Below, one piece after another: positions 45,440 to 54,065 of a stretch of 64,000 bases of DNA. The DNA is taken from NCBI RefSeq assembly GCF_036014195.1, contig NZ_CP107918.1, positions 5,332,001-5,396,000 of the forward strand, given 5' to 3'. Within the stretch, counting starts at the first letter, position 1; every line of letters starts with the position of its first letter. The notes beneath the pieces are model-generated. The model ran no database searches, was not told the DNA's origin, and saw only the letters and a program-made list of their open reading frames with translations. Position numbers and translations under genes: made by a program. The stretch is from Streptomyces sp. NBC_00442. Its GTDB lineage: Bacteria > Actinomycetota > Actinomycetes > Streptomycetales > Streptomycetaceae.

Positions 45440-47214
45440 GCCGCCTCAGCCTCCGTCAGCTGGGAGAGCACGATCTCCCGGTACGTCTCGTTGTCGGCCA
45501 TCAGTTCGTGATGGCGTCCGGTCCCGACGACCCGTCCCTCGTCGAGGACGACGATGCGGTCGGCTTCCCGGATGGTGGAGACCCGCTGGGCGACGATCAC
45601 GACCGTGGCGTCGGCGGTCTCCCGCGCGAGCGCGGAGCGCAGCGCGGCGTCCGTGGCGTAATCGAGCGCCGAGAACGAGTCGTCGAAGAGGTAGATCTCC
45701 GGGCGCTGCACCAGGGTCCGCGCGATGGCGATCCGCTGGCGCTGGCCGCCCGACACGTTCGTGCCGCCCTGGGCGATCGGCGCGTCGAGGCCGCCCTCCA
45801 GCTTGGTGACGAACTCCTTGGCCTGCGCCACGTCCAGGGCGTGCCACAGCTCGTCGTCGGTCGCGTCGGGGTTGCCGTAGCGCAGGTTCGTGGCGACCGT
45901 GCCCGAGAACAGGTACGGCTTCTGCGGTACGAGCGAGACGGTCTTGGCGAGCAGGACCGGGTCGAGGGTGCGCACGTCCTCGCCGTCGACCAGGACCTGC
46001 CCGTCGGTGGCGTCGATCAGCCGGGGCACCAGGCTGAGCAGCGTCGACTTGCCGCTGCCCGTCGAGCCGATGATGGCGGTGATCTCGCCGGGCCGGGCCA
46101 CGAGCTCCACGCCGCGCAGCACCGACGCCTCGGCGCCGGGGTACTTGAAGTCGGCGCCCCGCACCTCCAGATGGCCGTGCCGGCGCAGTTCGAGGACGGG
46201 GGCCTTGGGCGGCACCACACTGGTGTCGGTCGCGAGGACCTCCTCGATGCGCTCGGCGCAGACCTCGGCGCGCGGCACCATCATGAACATGAAGGTGGCC
46301 ATCATGACGGCCATCACGATCTGCATGAGGTACGCCAGGAACGCGGTGAGCTGGCCGATCTCCATGTGGCCGCTGTCGATGCGGTGGGCACCGAACCACA
46401 CGACGGCGACCGACGAGACGTTCACGACGGTCATCACGGTCGGGAACATCAATGCCATCAGGCGGCCGGTGGCGAGCGAGACGGCGGTGAGTTCGGTGTT
46501 GGCGCCCCTGAAGCGCTCCTGCTCGTACTCGTCCCGTACGAAGGCCCGGATGACGCGGTTGCCGGTGATCTGCTCGCGCAGCACCCGGTTCACCGTGTCC
46601 AGACGGGTCTGCATGGTGCGGAACAGCGGCCGCATCCTGCGCACGATCAGCGAGACCGCGATGCCGAGGACGGGGACGACGGCGAGCAGCACGCCGGAGA
46701 GCGGGACGTCCTGGCCGAGCGCCATGATGATGCCGCCGACGCACATGATCGGCGCGGACACCATGAGGGTGAACGACATCAGGACCAGCATCTGGACCTG
46801 CTGGACGTCATTGGTGGTACGGGTGATCAGGGACGGCGCCCCGAAGTGCCCGACCTCGCGGGCGGAGAAGGACTGCACCCGCGCGAAGACGGCGGCCCGG
46901 ACGTCCCGTCCGAGGGCCGCCGCGGTCCTGGCGCCGAAGAAGATGGCGCCGATGTTGCAGAACACCTGGACGAGGCTGATGGCGATCATGATGCCGCCGT
47001 GTCCGAGGATGTAACCCGTGTCCCCGTTCACGACGCCCTCGTCGATGATGTTCGCGTTCAGGGTGGGCAGGTAAAGGGAGGCGCTGGTCTGCAGCAGCTG
47101 CAGCAGCACCAGGACCGCAATCGGTTTTTTGTACGGCCCTAGATGGGTCCGCAGGAGTCGTATGAGCACGCGCAGGCTCTCCGGGTCGGCAAGATCGGGG
47201 GTTCGACCCCCCAT
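45436..47214 (-). CDS. ABC exporter, fused membrane and ATPase subunit (first of pair)
   Basis: 592 aa. ATG 47214 (MGGRTPDLADPESL) has GGAG 9 nt upstream, preferred to the in-frame GTG 47229. Six TM helices, Walker A GSTGSGKSTLLSLV, signature NVSGGQRQRIAIARTL; the Walker B end reads IYLFDDSFSALDYATDA, with Asp-Asp-Ser instead of Asp-Glu-Ala, and the switch region is IVAQRVSTIR with Gln in place of His. These changes mark the degenerate site of heterodimeric exporters such as TM287/288. A stable hairpin encloses its start codon, suggesting translation control. Confidence 0.95.
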   Translation of the reverse strand: MGGRTPDLADPESLRVLIRLLRTHLGPYKKPIAVLVLLQLLQTSASLYLPTLNANIIDEGVVNGDTGYILGHGGIMIAISLVQVFCNIGAIFFGARTAAALGRDVRAAVFARVQSFSAREVGHFGAPSLITRTTNDVQQVQMLVLMSFTLMVSAPIMCVGGIIMALGQDVPLSGVLLAVVPVLGIAVSLIVRRMRPLFRTMQTRLDTVNRVLREQITGNRVIRAFVRDEYEQERFRGANTELTAVSLATGRLMALMFPTVMTVVNVSSVAVVWFGAHRIDSGHMEIGQLTAFLAYLMQIVMAVMMATFMFMMVPRAEVCAERIEEVLATDTSVVPPKAPVLELRRHGHLEVRGADFKYPGAEASVLRGVELVARPGEITAIIGSTGSGKSTLLSLVPRLIDATDGQVLVDGEDVRTLDPVLLAKTVSLVPQKPYLFSGTVATNLRYGNPDATDDELWHALDVAQAKEFVTKLEGGLDAPIAQGGTNVSGGQRQRIAIARTLVQRPEIYLFDDSFSALDYATDAALRSALARETADATVVIVAQRVSTIREADRIVVLDEGRVVGTGRHHELMADNETYREIVLSQLTEAEAA

Positions 47215-47219
47215 CTTGC
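47189..47219 (-). promoter_or_regulatory. Hairpin enclosing the ABC exporter start codon
   Basis: GCAAGAT pairs with ATCTTGC and GGGGG with CCCCC around loop TTCGA (one C-C mismatch). The ATG (47214-47212) lies in the stem, and the ribosome site is just before it, so folding would block initiation. Confidence 0.6.
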
Positions 47220-47247
47220 GACACTCCACCCCGGGAAGCTCAAGCGA

Positions 47248-47277
47248 TTATCAAGCTGGAGTCAAAAGGAATAGCAA
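47248..47277 (-). promoter_or_regulatory. Candidate promoter and operator of the ABC exporter
   Basis: On the minus strand: -35 TTGCTA, 18-bp spacer, -10 TGATAA, in an AT-rich patch. Between -10 and the expected start is AGCTTGATAATCGCTTGAGCT, whose ends are complementary, a possible MarR-type operator. Confidence 0.5.
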
Positions 47278-47298
47278 AGTGCGTACATCGGGTCCGCG

Positions 47299-48744
47299 TC
47301 AAGCACCCTGGCCGAAAGCACCGGGGTGGATCTCGTCACGCGTCGCGATGTACTGCTGACGCACCGCCTGCCCCACGGCCAGCTCCTCACCGGGCTCGAA
47401 GACCTGCGCCGAAGCCCCCTGCCAGGCCGGCGGCGTGTGTGCGGCGAGCGTGCCGCGGGAGACGCCGAGGGCCCAGGCGGCCTGCCGGGCCGCGCCGAGC
47501 GCCGCGTACTCGGCGGGCTGCGGCACGACGACCTGTGTGCCGAAGAGGGCCGGCGCGGCCGCCTGCACGGCGGGCAGTTCGGCCGCGGCGCCGAGCAGGA
47601 ACACCCGCCGCACCTCGACCCCGCGCCGGCGCAGCACGTCCAGGGCGTCGGCAAGCGAGCAGAGCATCCCCTCGAAGGCGGCCCGCGCCAGGTGCTCGGG
47701 CTTCATCGACTCGCGCCGCAGCCCCGTCAACGTGCCCGCCGCGTGCGGAAGCTGAGGGGTCCGCTCGCCTTCGAGGTAGGGCAGCAGGACCAGGCCGCTC
47801 GCGCCGGGCGTGGACTTCAGGGCGAGTTCGCTGAGCGCGGCGAGGTCGTCGACGCCGAGCATCTGCGCCGTTCCGCGCAGGGCACGGACGGCGTTGCTCG
47901 TATGCACGACCGGCAGATGCATGCCGGTCGCGTCGGCGAACGACGTAATCATCCCGCTCGGGTCGGCCAGCGCCTCGTGGTGCACGGCCATCACGGAACC
48001 CGATGCGCCGAGCGAGACCACCGCGTCGCCCGCGCCGACCCCGAGCCCGAACGCGGCCGCCATGGTCTCGCCCGTGCCGGCCGAGATCAGCAGCCCCTCG
48101 GGGGTGGTGCCGGCCGCGTCGGAGGGCCCGAGCACCTCGGGCAGCGCTACCTGATGGCCGAGCGCGAGCTCGACGAGATCGGGGCGGTAGAAACCGGTGG
48201 CGGCCGACCAGTAGCCGGTGCCGGAGGCGGCGCCGCGGTCGGTGGTGCGCCGGGCGGGGCGGCCGAGCAACTGCCACACCAGCCAGTCGTGGGCCTGGAG
48301 CACACCGGCGGTGCGCTGGGCGGCCTCCGGCTCGTCGCGCGCGAGCCAGCGCAGCTTGGACACGGCCTGGGCCGCCTGCGGCACACATCCCACGGCCTGC
48401 GCCCAGGCCTCCCGGCTGCCGAGCCCGTCCACCAGATCGGCGGCGGCGACCTGGGCCCGCTTGTCGTTGCCGGTCAGCGCGGGCCGTACGAGATTGCCCT
48501 GGCCGTCCAGCGGCAGGAGGCCGTGCTGCTGGGCCGAGACCCCGATGGCCTGGACCCCTTCGAGGAGGCCGCCGGCCGCGGCCTCGCCGAGCGACAGCAG
48601 CCATGCCTGCGGATCGACCTCGGTGGCTTTCGGTTCGACCGGATGAGGGGCGTACCCCTGGCGCAGCACGGCGCCCGTGTCCGTGTCGCAGACGACGATG
48701 CGCGTGAAGGCGGAAGAGCTGTCAAGACCGGCGACTATCCCCAT
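47299..48744 (-). CDS. xylB: FGGY-family carbohydrate kinase, xylulokinase-like
   Basis: 481 aa. ATG 48744 (MGIVAGLDSSSAFTRIVVCDTDTG). ASKHA kinase fold with phosphate loop DSSS, AIGVSAQQHGLL (FGGY signature part 1), AHDWLVWQLLG, GTGYWSAATGFYRP, and VFLLGAAAELPAVQAAAPALFG (adenosine-binding block; Gly-rich loop). Xylulokinase is the best fit by length and motifs; ribulokinase or glycerol kinase is less likely. It phosphorylates a pentulose in the cytosol; no xylA is adjacent, and the family call should be treated as approximate. Confidence 0.8.
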   Translation of the reverse strand: MGIVAGLDSSSAFTRIVVCDTDTGAVLRQGYAPHPVEPKATEVDPQAWLLSLGEAAAGGLLEGVQAIGVSAQQHGLLPLDGQGNLVRPALTGNDKRAQVAAADLVDGLGSREAWAQAVGCVPQAAQAVSKLRWLARDEPEAAQRTAGVLQAHDWLVWQLLGRPARRTTDRGAASGTGYWSAATGFYRPDLVELALGHQVALPEVLGPSDAAGTTPEGLLISAGTGETMAAAFGLGVGAGDAVVSLGASGSVMAVHHEALADPSGMITSFADATGMHLPVVHTSNAVRALRGTAQMLGVDDLAALSELALKSTPGASGLVLLPYLEGERTPQLPHAAGTLTGLRRESMKPEHLARAAFEGMLCSLADALDVLRRRGVEVRRVFLLGAAAELPAVQAAAPALFGTQVVVPQPAEYAALGAARQAAWALGVSRGTLAAHTPPAWQGASAQVFEPGEELAVGQAVRQQYIATRDEIHPGAFGQGA

Positions 48745-48831
48745 GCCGACGATTCTGCCGCACCGGCGGGGCCGGGGAGACGGCAGTGGTCCGGACAACG
48801 CTGTCGCACGGCCCGCCGGACCCGCCGCCGA

Positions 48832-49143
48832 TCAGGTGTTGGAGGTGCCCCAGTCGTCCTCGGTGCCCTGACCGCGCCGGCGCAGCGAGCGCATCCGGCC
48901 CGAGACGGAGGCGGGCACCTTGTCGCCGAACCTGTCGCCGACCTTGTCGCTCACCGCGTGCAGCGCCTTGCCGGCCACCTGGCGCGAGGTCTGCGCCGCC
49001 GACTCGGCGGTGTTGCGCACCGCGGGGTTCTGCGCCACCTGACGTGCGGACTTCTTCAACTGCTCGTAGCGCTCGCGGCCGGCCTTGGTGCCGAGCACGT
49101 ATCCGAGGGCCAGTCCGGCGACGAACGTGAGCCGGTATCGCAT
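48832..49143 (-). CDS. YtxH-like small membrane protein
   Basis: 103 aa. ATG 49143 (MRYRLTFVAGLALGYVLGTKAGRERYEQL). One N-terminal hydrophobic segment with GYVLGTKAGRERYE, the YtxH-type motif, then an amphipathic helical stretch (SARQVAQNPAVRNTAESAAQTSRQVAG) and a short basic tail. Function unknown; YtxH-type proteins are stress-related membrane proteins. Stands alone, convergent to none, upstream of the tRNA cluster. Confidence 0.85.
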   Translation of the reverse strand: MRYRLTFVAGLALGYVLGTKAGRERYEQLKKSARQVAQNPAVRNTAESAAQTSRQVAGKALHAVSDKVGDRFGDKVPASVSGRMRSLRRRGQGTEDDWGTSNT

Positions 49144-49313
49144 GGCGGTCACCCTTCCCTAGCGTGTGTGCCGCGCCTACCCGCGCGGCCCCGTGATCAC
49201 CCGGGGCGGAACCGATTGGCGGAGCACCCCCCTGCTTGCGCTAATGTATGTGTCGCAGCGAACGCACGCCGCCCGGGTCACCCCAGGTGGGTACGTTCTA
49301 CGCAACGAGGCAT

Positions 49314-49386
49314 TCCCCTGTAGCTCAATTGGCAGAGCAGCCGACTGTTAATCGGCAGGTTACTGGTTCGAGTCCAGTCGGGGGAG
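49314..49386 (+). tRNA. tRNA-Asn (GTT), first copy
   Basis: 73 nt. Acceptor TCCCCTG/CGGGGGA, D-arm GCTCAATTGGCAGAGC, anticodon loop with GTT (CTGTTAA), T-arm ACTGG TTCGAGT CCAGT. CCA is not encoded. Confidence 0.97.
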
Positions 49387-49391
49387 CTCGG

Positions 49392-49464
49392 TCTCCTGTA
49401 GCTCAATTGGCAGAGCAGCCGACTGTTAATCGGCAGGTTACTGGTTCGAGTCCAGTCGGGAGAG
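49392..49464 (+). tRNA. tRNA-Asn (GTT), second copy
   Basis: 73 nt, 5 bp after the first. Identical except the acceptor reads TCTCCTG/CGGGAGA: position 3 C to T and position 70 G to A, a paired change. CCA not encoded. Confidence 0.97.
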
Positions 49465-49474
49465 CAGCGGAAAC

Positions 49475-49495
49475 GGACCCTTCGGGGTCCTTTTT
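49475..49495 (+). terminator. Terminator after tRNA-Asn pair
   Basis: GGACCC TTCG GGGTCC followed by five T: a classical intrinsic terminator 10 bp after the second tRNA. Confidence 0.9.
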
Positions 49496-49628
49496 CGTAT
49501 CCGGGGGAACCGCAGGGATCCCCGCGAAGTCCTCATGGGCGTGCGAAGCCGACCATCCGAGGCAGGAGATCGTATGAGCGGCTATGCTGCGGCAGACGGC
49601 GCGCACACATGTGCGCGACGCGCCGTAA

Positions 49629-49702
49629 GGGGCGGTAGCTCAGCCGGTTAGAGCAGCGGACTCATAATCCGTCGGCCGTGGGTTCGAGTCCCACCCGCCC
49701 CA
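49629..49702 (+). tRNA. tRNA with CAT anticodon (Met elongator or Ile2)
   Basis: 74 nt. Acceptor GGGGCGG/CCGCCCC, anticodon loop CTCATAA, T-arm GTGGG TTCGAGT CCCAC. CAT reads AUG, but tRNA-Ile2 also has CAT before lysidine modification; acceptor identity does not decide it here. Confidence 0.93.
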
Positions 49703-49707
49703 CTACG

Positions 49708-49743
49708 AGGCGCAGGTGCAGAAACGATCTGGCCTGCGCCTTT
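49708..49743 (+). terminator. Terminator after CAT tRNA
   Basis: AGGCGCAGG and CCTGCGCCT with a 16-nt loop, then TTT. Five bp after the tRNA. Confidence 0.8.
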
Positions 49744-49871
49744 GGCGTTCCCCCAGCTGTGCGGCGGATCTGGTCCCGCCCGGCCGGGCAGGCCGTGACC
49801 GCGGGGTCGGGCGACCTCCATCGAGTGATCACCCGTCCGGACCCGTGACCGAGTCGCGCGTGTCGCGGCGC

Positions 49872-49908
49872 GACGCCTGCCGGGGGTGCCTCGCCCCCGG
49901 CAGGCGTC
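49872..49908. terminator. Strong terminator between tRNA region and WXG100-type cassette
   Basis: GACGCCTGCCGGGGG and CCCCCGGCAGGCGTC, perfect 15 bp, loop of 7 nt; 12 bp from the stop of the cassette's last gene (49921). Confidence 0.85.
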
Positions 49909-49920
49909 CTTCGCGGGCCG

Positions 49921-51045
49921 CTAGGACGCGGCGACCATGCGCACCTCGCTACACCCGCGCTGCTTCGCCTCGTTGTCCGCGAACGCCTTCAGGGCGGCGT
50001 TCGCGAAGTCGGGGGAGTAGCGGGGGACCGGGTACGTGACGTCGTTCATGTCCACCTCCCTGAGGCGGGTGATGAGGAACGCCGCGGGCTCGGTGGACCC
50101 GGGGCACGTGGCGGTGGCCGACGCGCGGTCGTTGGTGCCGCCCGGTCCTGCCGATGAGCCGCTCTCGCCACTCGCCCGGAACGCCTTCGCGGCGGCACCG
50201 TAGAAGGCGTACACGCCGTAGCCCGGCTTGTCGGTGTCGGTGACGAGGTAGCAGTTCACCTGGGGCGTCCGGCTGTCCGCCGGGTACTCCATCGCCTGGG
50301 GGACCCCGTTGCGGGCCGCCTGCGGGGCGAGGCCGCGCAGTGCGGCGCAGGATCCGCGCGACTGGTCCAGCGGCGCGGGGGGCCTGCCCTGGGAGCCGGC
50401 GGGGGGCGGGTTCACTTCCTTCAGCCGTGCGCCCGCGTTCGCGTGGCACCCGTACGTGGCGGCCGCCTTCTGCGCGGTCTCGGCGGTGACACGTCCGAGA
50501 CCGGTCAGAACGGCCGGCGCGGCGCCGTCCGGCTTGTTGATGAGCACACCGAGCGCGATGAGGGCCTTGCCCGGGGCGTTCTGGCAATCCAGCGTCACCA
50601 TGACGGTCTCATCGGTGCGGTTGCGGACGATGCCGGGCCAGCCCGCACCGAGCGGCGCCGCCTGCGCCGCGACTCCACTGCTGACGTCGGTGAACCAGGC
50701 GCGGGGCTCGGTGGAGACAGCCGTGTCCTTGCTCCATTGCAGGCTCACCGTCAGGGCGCCGTCGGCACCGCTGTCGGCCCTCTTGACCATGCAGTCGGTC
50801 AAGAGCCCGTGCCCGCTGTCGAGTTGCTCGGCACGGAGCTCCGAGGACTGCAGGGCGTCGGGAAGGCCGCCTTGGGCCAGGAGTCCGCCACACGCCCGGT
50901 CCACCGACCTGGCGTTGCGCCAGGAGTCGTATGCGCCCGTGCTGTAGAGGACTTGGGCCGTCACGGCCAGAACGGCCACGAATATCCCCAGGTACCAGCC
51001 CGCGCGCCTGCGTCGGAGCCTGGACTTGTTCTGCATGGTGCTCAT
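49921..51045 (-). CDS. Membrane-anchored extracytoplasmic protein, last gene of WXG100-type cassette
   Basis: 374 aa. ATG 51045 (MSTMQNKSRLRRRRAGWYLGIF). Basic N-terminus, one TM (about 17-36), then an extracytoplasmic part with Cys residues (RACGGLL, TDCMV, LDCQNA, YGCHA, GSCAALRG, VNCYL, ATCPGS, RGCSE), which suggest disulfide bonds; no known domain recognised. Ends near a strong terminator. Lies 26 bp after the large WXG-containing protein, so it is co-transcribed. Could be an immunity or anchoring partner; unproven. Confidence 0.8.
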   Translation of the reverse strand: MSTMQNKSRLRRRRAGWYLGIFVAVLAVTAQVLYSTGAYDSWRNARSVDRACGGLLAQGGLPDALQSSELRAEQLDSGHGLLTDCMVKRADSGADGALTVSLQWSKDTAVSTEPRAWFTDVSSGVAAQAAPLGAGWPGIVRNRTDETVMVTLDCQNAPGKALIALGVLINKPDGAAPAVLTGLGRVTAETAQKAAATYGCHANAGARLKEVNPPPAGSQGRPPAPLDQSRGSCAALRGLAPQAARNGVPQAMEYPADSRTPQVNCYLVTDTDKPGYGVYAFYGAAAKAFRASGESGSSAGPGGTNDRASATATCPGSTEPAAFLITRLREVDMNDVTYPVPRYSPDFANAALKAFADNEAKQRGCSEVRMVAAS

Positions 51046-51071
51046 TCCGCCGAGGACCGTCCCACCGCGCG

Positions 51072-53294
51072 TCAACGGTCGGCCCGCAGATGGTCGAGTG
51101 CGTAGTTGCGGCCGTCGCTGTAACTGCTCTGGCCGTCCTGGAGAACGGACTGCGTGTAGCTGCTGTCGATGTCGTGACCGCGGCTCTGCGCCCACTGCCT
51201 GACCATGTGCTCGACGTCGCGCTGGCCGGCGTCATAGGTCTTGGCGTTCTCTTCCGTGGCCGCGAGGTTCGCCTCGGCGGTGTGCTCCTTGTTGGACTCG
51301 TACGTCCACAGGTCGAGGCTCTTCGTGGCGAGGTCCCCGACGGGGCTGAGGTCGGAGACGGGGTTGAACATCAGCGCCGTACTCAGAGAGGTGCCCAGTC
51401 CATGGTTGAAGTCGGCGGCCCACTGGGTCTTCTTGAACCGCTCGTCATAGATGATGTCCGCCCGGATCCCGTCGTAGGCGCCTATGGCACGCGAGTTCTT
51501 CCTGACGGGAACGCCGATGTCGGTCGCGTTCGCATCCTGGGGAAGGCCGGCCAGTACGTCGTGCGAGTACACCTGCTCCGCCCCGTAGAGGTGTCCGAAG
51601 GCCTCGGGGTCGTTGGCGATGCCGCGCATGACTTTGGTCAGGTCCCCGACCGGAGCGGCCAGGTGGGCGCCCCCCTGCTTGTCGGTCCAGACGCCGCCTG
51701 CCTCGCCCGTGTAATGAGAGTCCGTGTACCCGAACGTCTCATGCGTGTCGGCCGTGTAGGACGTCAGGATGTGCGCCAGCGGCTGGGTGAGGTTCTTGGG
51801 GAGGTTGTCGGCATGCTTGTCCTCGTTCAGCGTCGCGATGGTCTGCTGGAGGATGTTCGCCTGGGCTGCGGTGTGCTGCCCGATGGGGTGGTACGCGCCC
51901 GGCGCGCCCCCCGTCGTCGCGGCCTCCAGCGCCGCGCCGAAGCCCTGGCGGACGTCGCCGTCCTCCACGCCGACCGGCATGCCCTGCGTGGTGCCACCCG
52001 GCGGCGTCGCGAAGTGGTCCACGACGGTGTCCCAGTCGCGGCCGTGCAACAGGTACTTGAGGTTGTCGTTGTGGGCCGGGTCCAGGTACGCGGTGCTGGT
52101 CGCCGGGTCGTGGGACATGATGCCGAGAACGCCGTCGAGGGGGTCGTTGGCGAACCAGCCCCGGTCGGCGCCGCTGAACTTGTCCCGTTGCGACCAGACG
52201 GAGCCGAGCTTTCCCTGGGCCGTGTAGGCCGTCTCGGCGTGGCGGATGTCGTCCGCGGTGTCCGTCAGGAACTGCCCGGAATAGCCGCTTCCGCGCTGCA
52301 TGAGGGTGACCAGGCTCTGGTAGCCGCGGACTCGCTCGTCCGGAATCTTGCTGAGGCCGTCCAGTTTGAATTCCTCGGTCCCGGCCTTCTGCATGTCGCT
52401 GCGGAAACGCTTGTAGAAGGCGGAGCCGGTGTCGTGCGTGGCCGTGGCCAGCGTCGTGGCGAGGCCCTTCTGGATGTCCAGGTACTGGCCGCTCTGCTTC
52501 TTGTCCTTGTAATAGGCGAGGTTGTCGAGGGAGTTGGAGAGCTTCAGGGTCCCGTCGGCGCCCAGGTCGTCCAGCAGGGTCTGACTGAACGCCTTGTCGC
52601 CGGAGTTGTCACGGAAGAGGCGCTGCAACTCCTGGTAGTCGTGGGCGGTCGCCTTCCCCGCGTCGACGCGGAGCGCGATGTCCCTGCCTTCGTCGGCCTC
52701 GTACTCCTCGATGTCGCCCTTGGCCCGGCCGTTGAAGCCGTTGCTGGTCCCATCGCTGATGACGGAGTCCTTGACCACTTGGACGAGGGCGACTTCGAAT
52801 CCCTCGTCCGCGTCGCAGACGCTCCGTACGGCGTTGTCGATACGGGTCTGCCAGCCACCGGCCGCCTGCCTCGACGACTGCTGGTAATCCGGATCGTGGT
52901 GGTAGGCGCTCATCTCGGCCTGGGTGAGCTTGCTGGTGTCGAAGGTGACGTATCCGGTCGCCGAGACGGTCATGCCGTCCTTGATGGCGGCGTCCCGTTC
53001 GGACTCCAGCTTCTTGCGCAGATCCACGAACTGCGTGTGCGCGTCCCGGAGCAGGGAGGCCATCGCCTTGGCTTCGGTCTGCGCGCTCTTGTACTCGTTC
53101 AAGGTGATGCCGAAGGTGGCGTTGGCGGCCTGCGAGCTCTCACCCACCCATTGCGTGGGGAGCGTGATCGTGTGCACCTTGTCGTGGTACAGCGTCTCCC
53201 GTTCGTGGAACTGCCCCGCCATCTCGTCCCACTTCGTCGCCGCCGTGGTCAGGGTGGACAGATCGGTTGCCAATATCTCTTGGTACGTGGGCAT
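51072..53294 (-). CDS. Large WXG100-type secreted-protein candidate (DUF6571-like)
   Basis: 740 aa. ATG 53294. Residues 1-110 form a helical hairpin with W49-X-G51 (PTQWVGESSQA), the WXG signature of ESX/type VII substrates, and coiled-coil KKLESERDAAIKDG. The middle and C-terminus (about 150-740) resemble DUF6571-type Streptomyces proteins (recalled): YSGQFLTDTADDIRHAETAY, DPLDGVLGIMSHDPATSTAYLDP and ILTSYTADTHETFGYTD are typical. No signal peptide or TM. The C-terminus could be an effector domain, but no catalytic motif was recognised. 39 bp downstream of the small WXG-like gene. Confidence 0.82.
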   Translation of the reverse strand: MPTYQEILATDLSTLTTAATKWDEMAGQFHERETLYHDKVHTITLPTQWVGESSQAANATFGITLNEYKSAQTEAKAMASLLRDAHTQFVDLRKKLESERDAAIKDGMTVSATGYVTFDTSKLTQAEMSAYHHDPDYQQSSRQAAGGWQTRIDNAVRSVCDADEGFEVALVQVVKDSVISDGTSNGFNGRAKGDIEEYEADEGRDIALRVDAGKATAHDYQELQRLFRDNSGDKAFSQTLLDDLGADGTLKLSNSLDNLAYYKDKKQSGQYLDIQKGLATTLATATHDTGSAFYKRFRSDMQKAGTEEFKLDGLSKIPDERVRGYQSLVTLMQRGSGYSGQFLTDTADDIRHAETAYTAQGKLGSVWSQRDKFSGADRGWFANDPLDGVLGIMSHDPATSTAYLDPAHNDNLKYLLHGRDWDTVVDHFATPPGGTTQGMPVGVEDGDVRQGFGAALEAATTGGAPGAYHPIGQHTAAQANILQQTIATLNEDKHADNLPKNLTQPLAHILTSYTADTHETFGYTDSHYTGEAGGVWTDKQGGAHLAAPVGDLTKVMRGIANDPEAFGHLYGAEQVYSHDVLAGLPQDANATDIGVPVRKNSRAIGAYDGIRADIIYDERFKKTQWAADFNHGLGTSLSTALMFNPVSDLSPVGDLATKSLDLWTYESNKEHTAEANLAATEENAKTYDAGQRDVEHMVRQWAQSRGHDIDSSYTQSVLQDGQSSYSDGRNYALDHLRADR

Positions 53295-53333
53295 GTGAAG
53301 TCCTGGGAATCCGTGATGTCGGGGGGCGTCGGA

Positions 53334-53756
53334 TCAGTAGTGATCCAAGGAGGAAGGGACGCGCGCGATTCCGTGGTTGATGGCGCGGTCGGTGTTGAGG
53401 AAGAGCGTGTTCGTGCCCCGCAGCGCCGCCTTCTCCGCTCCGAGCCGGTTCATGAGCGCCTGAACCTGCTCGCTCCAGGTGGTCTGTGCCTTCTTCAGAG
53501 CACCGGACGTCGCCCAGCCCTGCCCGTCATGGGGGCCGAACTCCTTGACCGCCGCCGCTGTCGCCTCGTCGGCGTGGCTGCCCGACTTCCGGGTGTCCGG
53601 TTCGAGATGGCCCTCGATGGTGTTCGCGGCGGACCTCTTCGCCTCTGGAGTGGAGGTGAAGTCGGGCTGCCCGGTGCCCGGGAAGAGGCCCGGCCCCGGG
53701 GTCTGGTGATCCAGGCTCAGGCCGGTTCCGCTGCTGTGTTCACCGGTCGTGGCCAT
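53334..53756 (-). CDS. Small ESX-like helical protein (140 aa)
   Basis: ATG 53756 with AGGAGC 6 nt upstream. Disordered Gly/Thr-rich N-terminus, then two long helices (ANTIEGHLEPDTRKSG, GALKKAQTTWSEQVQALMNRLGAEKAALRG) joined by GQGWATSG. The length and layout match the ESAT-6-like partners that precede DUF6571-type genes in Streptomyces (recalled). Likely the chaperone/partner of the 740-aa protein for type VII secretion; the secretion ATPase is not in the window. Upstream is an AT-rich, promoter-like patch (53885-53915). Confidence 0.8.
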   Translation of the reverse strand: MATTGEHSSGTGLSLDHQTPGPGLFPGTGQPDFTSTPEAKRSAANTIEGHLEPDTRKSGSHADEATAAAVKEFGPHDGQGWATSGALKKAQTTWSEQVQALMNRLGAEKAALRGTNTLFLNTDRAINHGIARVPSSLDHY

Positions 53757-53989
53757 TGTCGTGCTCCTGGTCTGGTGTTGGTTGCGCGGGACGTCCGCGG
53801 CGCGGGAAGGGTTCCTTTGCATCCTGGGCTCCGCACCGCGGCCCCGAGCGCGGCTTGAGGGCTTTCTGAGGTACGGAACCGGAAACTCTTGATCATGATA
53901 TTAAGGACCGGAACGGGCCGCGGGCATCGGCCGCGGCCGACCGCGCCGAGGGCCCGCGGTACGTGAAACGTTCATGGAGATCTGCATAC

Positions 53990-54039
53990 GAGAAGCCCCC
54001 GGTGCCTCGCACGGGATGTGCGGGTGGCGGGGGCTTCTC
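53990..54039. terminator. Compound hairpin between WXG100-type cassette and small ORF
   Basis: GAGAAGCCCCC and GGGGGCTTCTC form the outer stem; CGCAC and GTGCG an inner hairpin. It lies 27 bp beyond the stop of the 59-aa ORF on the minus strand and may end that transcript. Confidence 0.65.
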
Positions 54040-54065
54040 GGTGGGTCCCTGGGTTTACGAAGCCT

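Noticed and set aside
49248..49577. 109-aa ORF over the tRNA-Asn genes with a repeated AQLAEQPTVNRQVTGSSPVG
   Set aside because: This is translation of tRNA sequence; the repeat is the two tRNA copies.
51241..51450. Short plus-strand ORFs inside the WXG100-type cassette
   Set aside because: Antisense fragments of the 740-aa gene; no ribosome sites or motifs.
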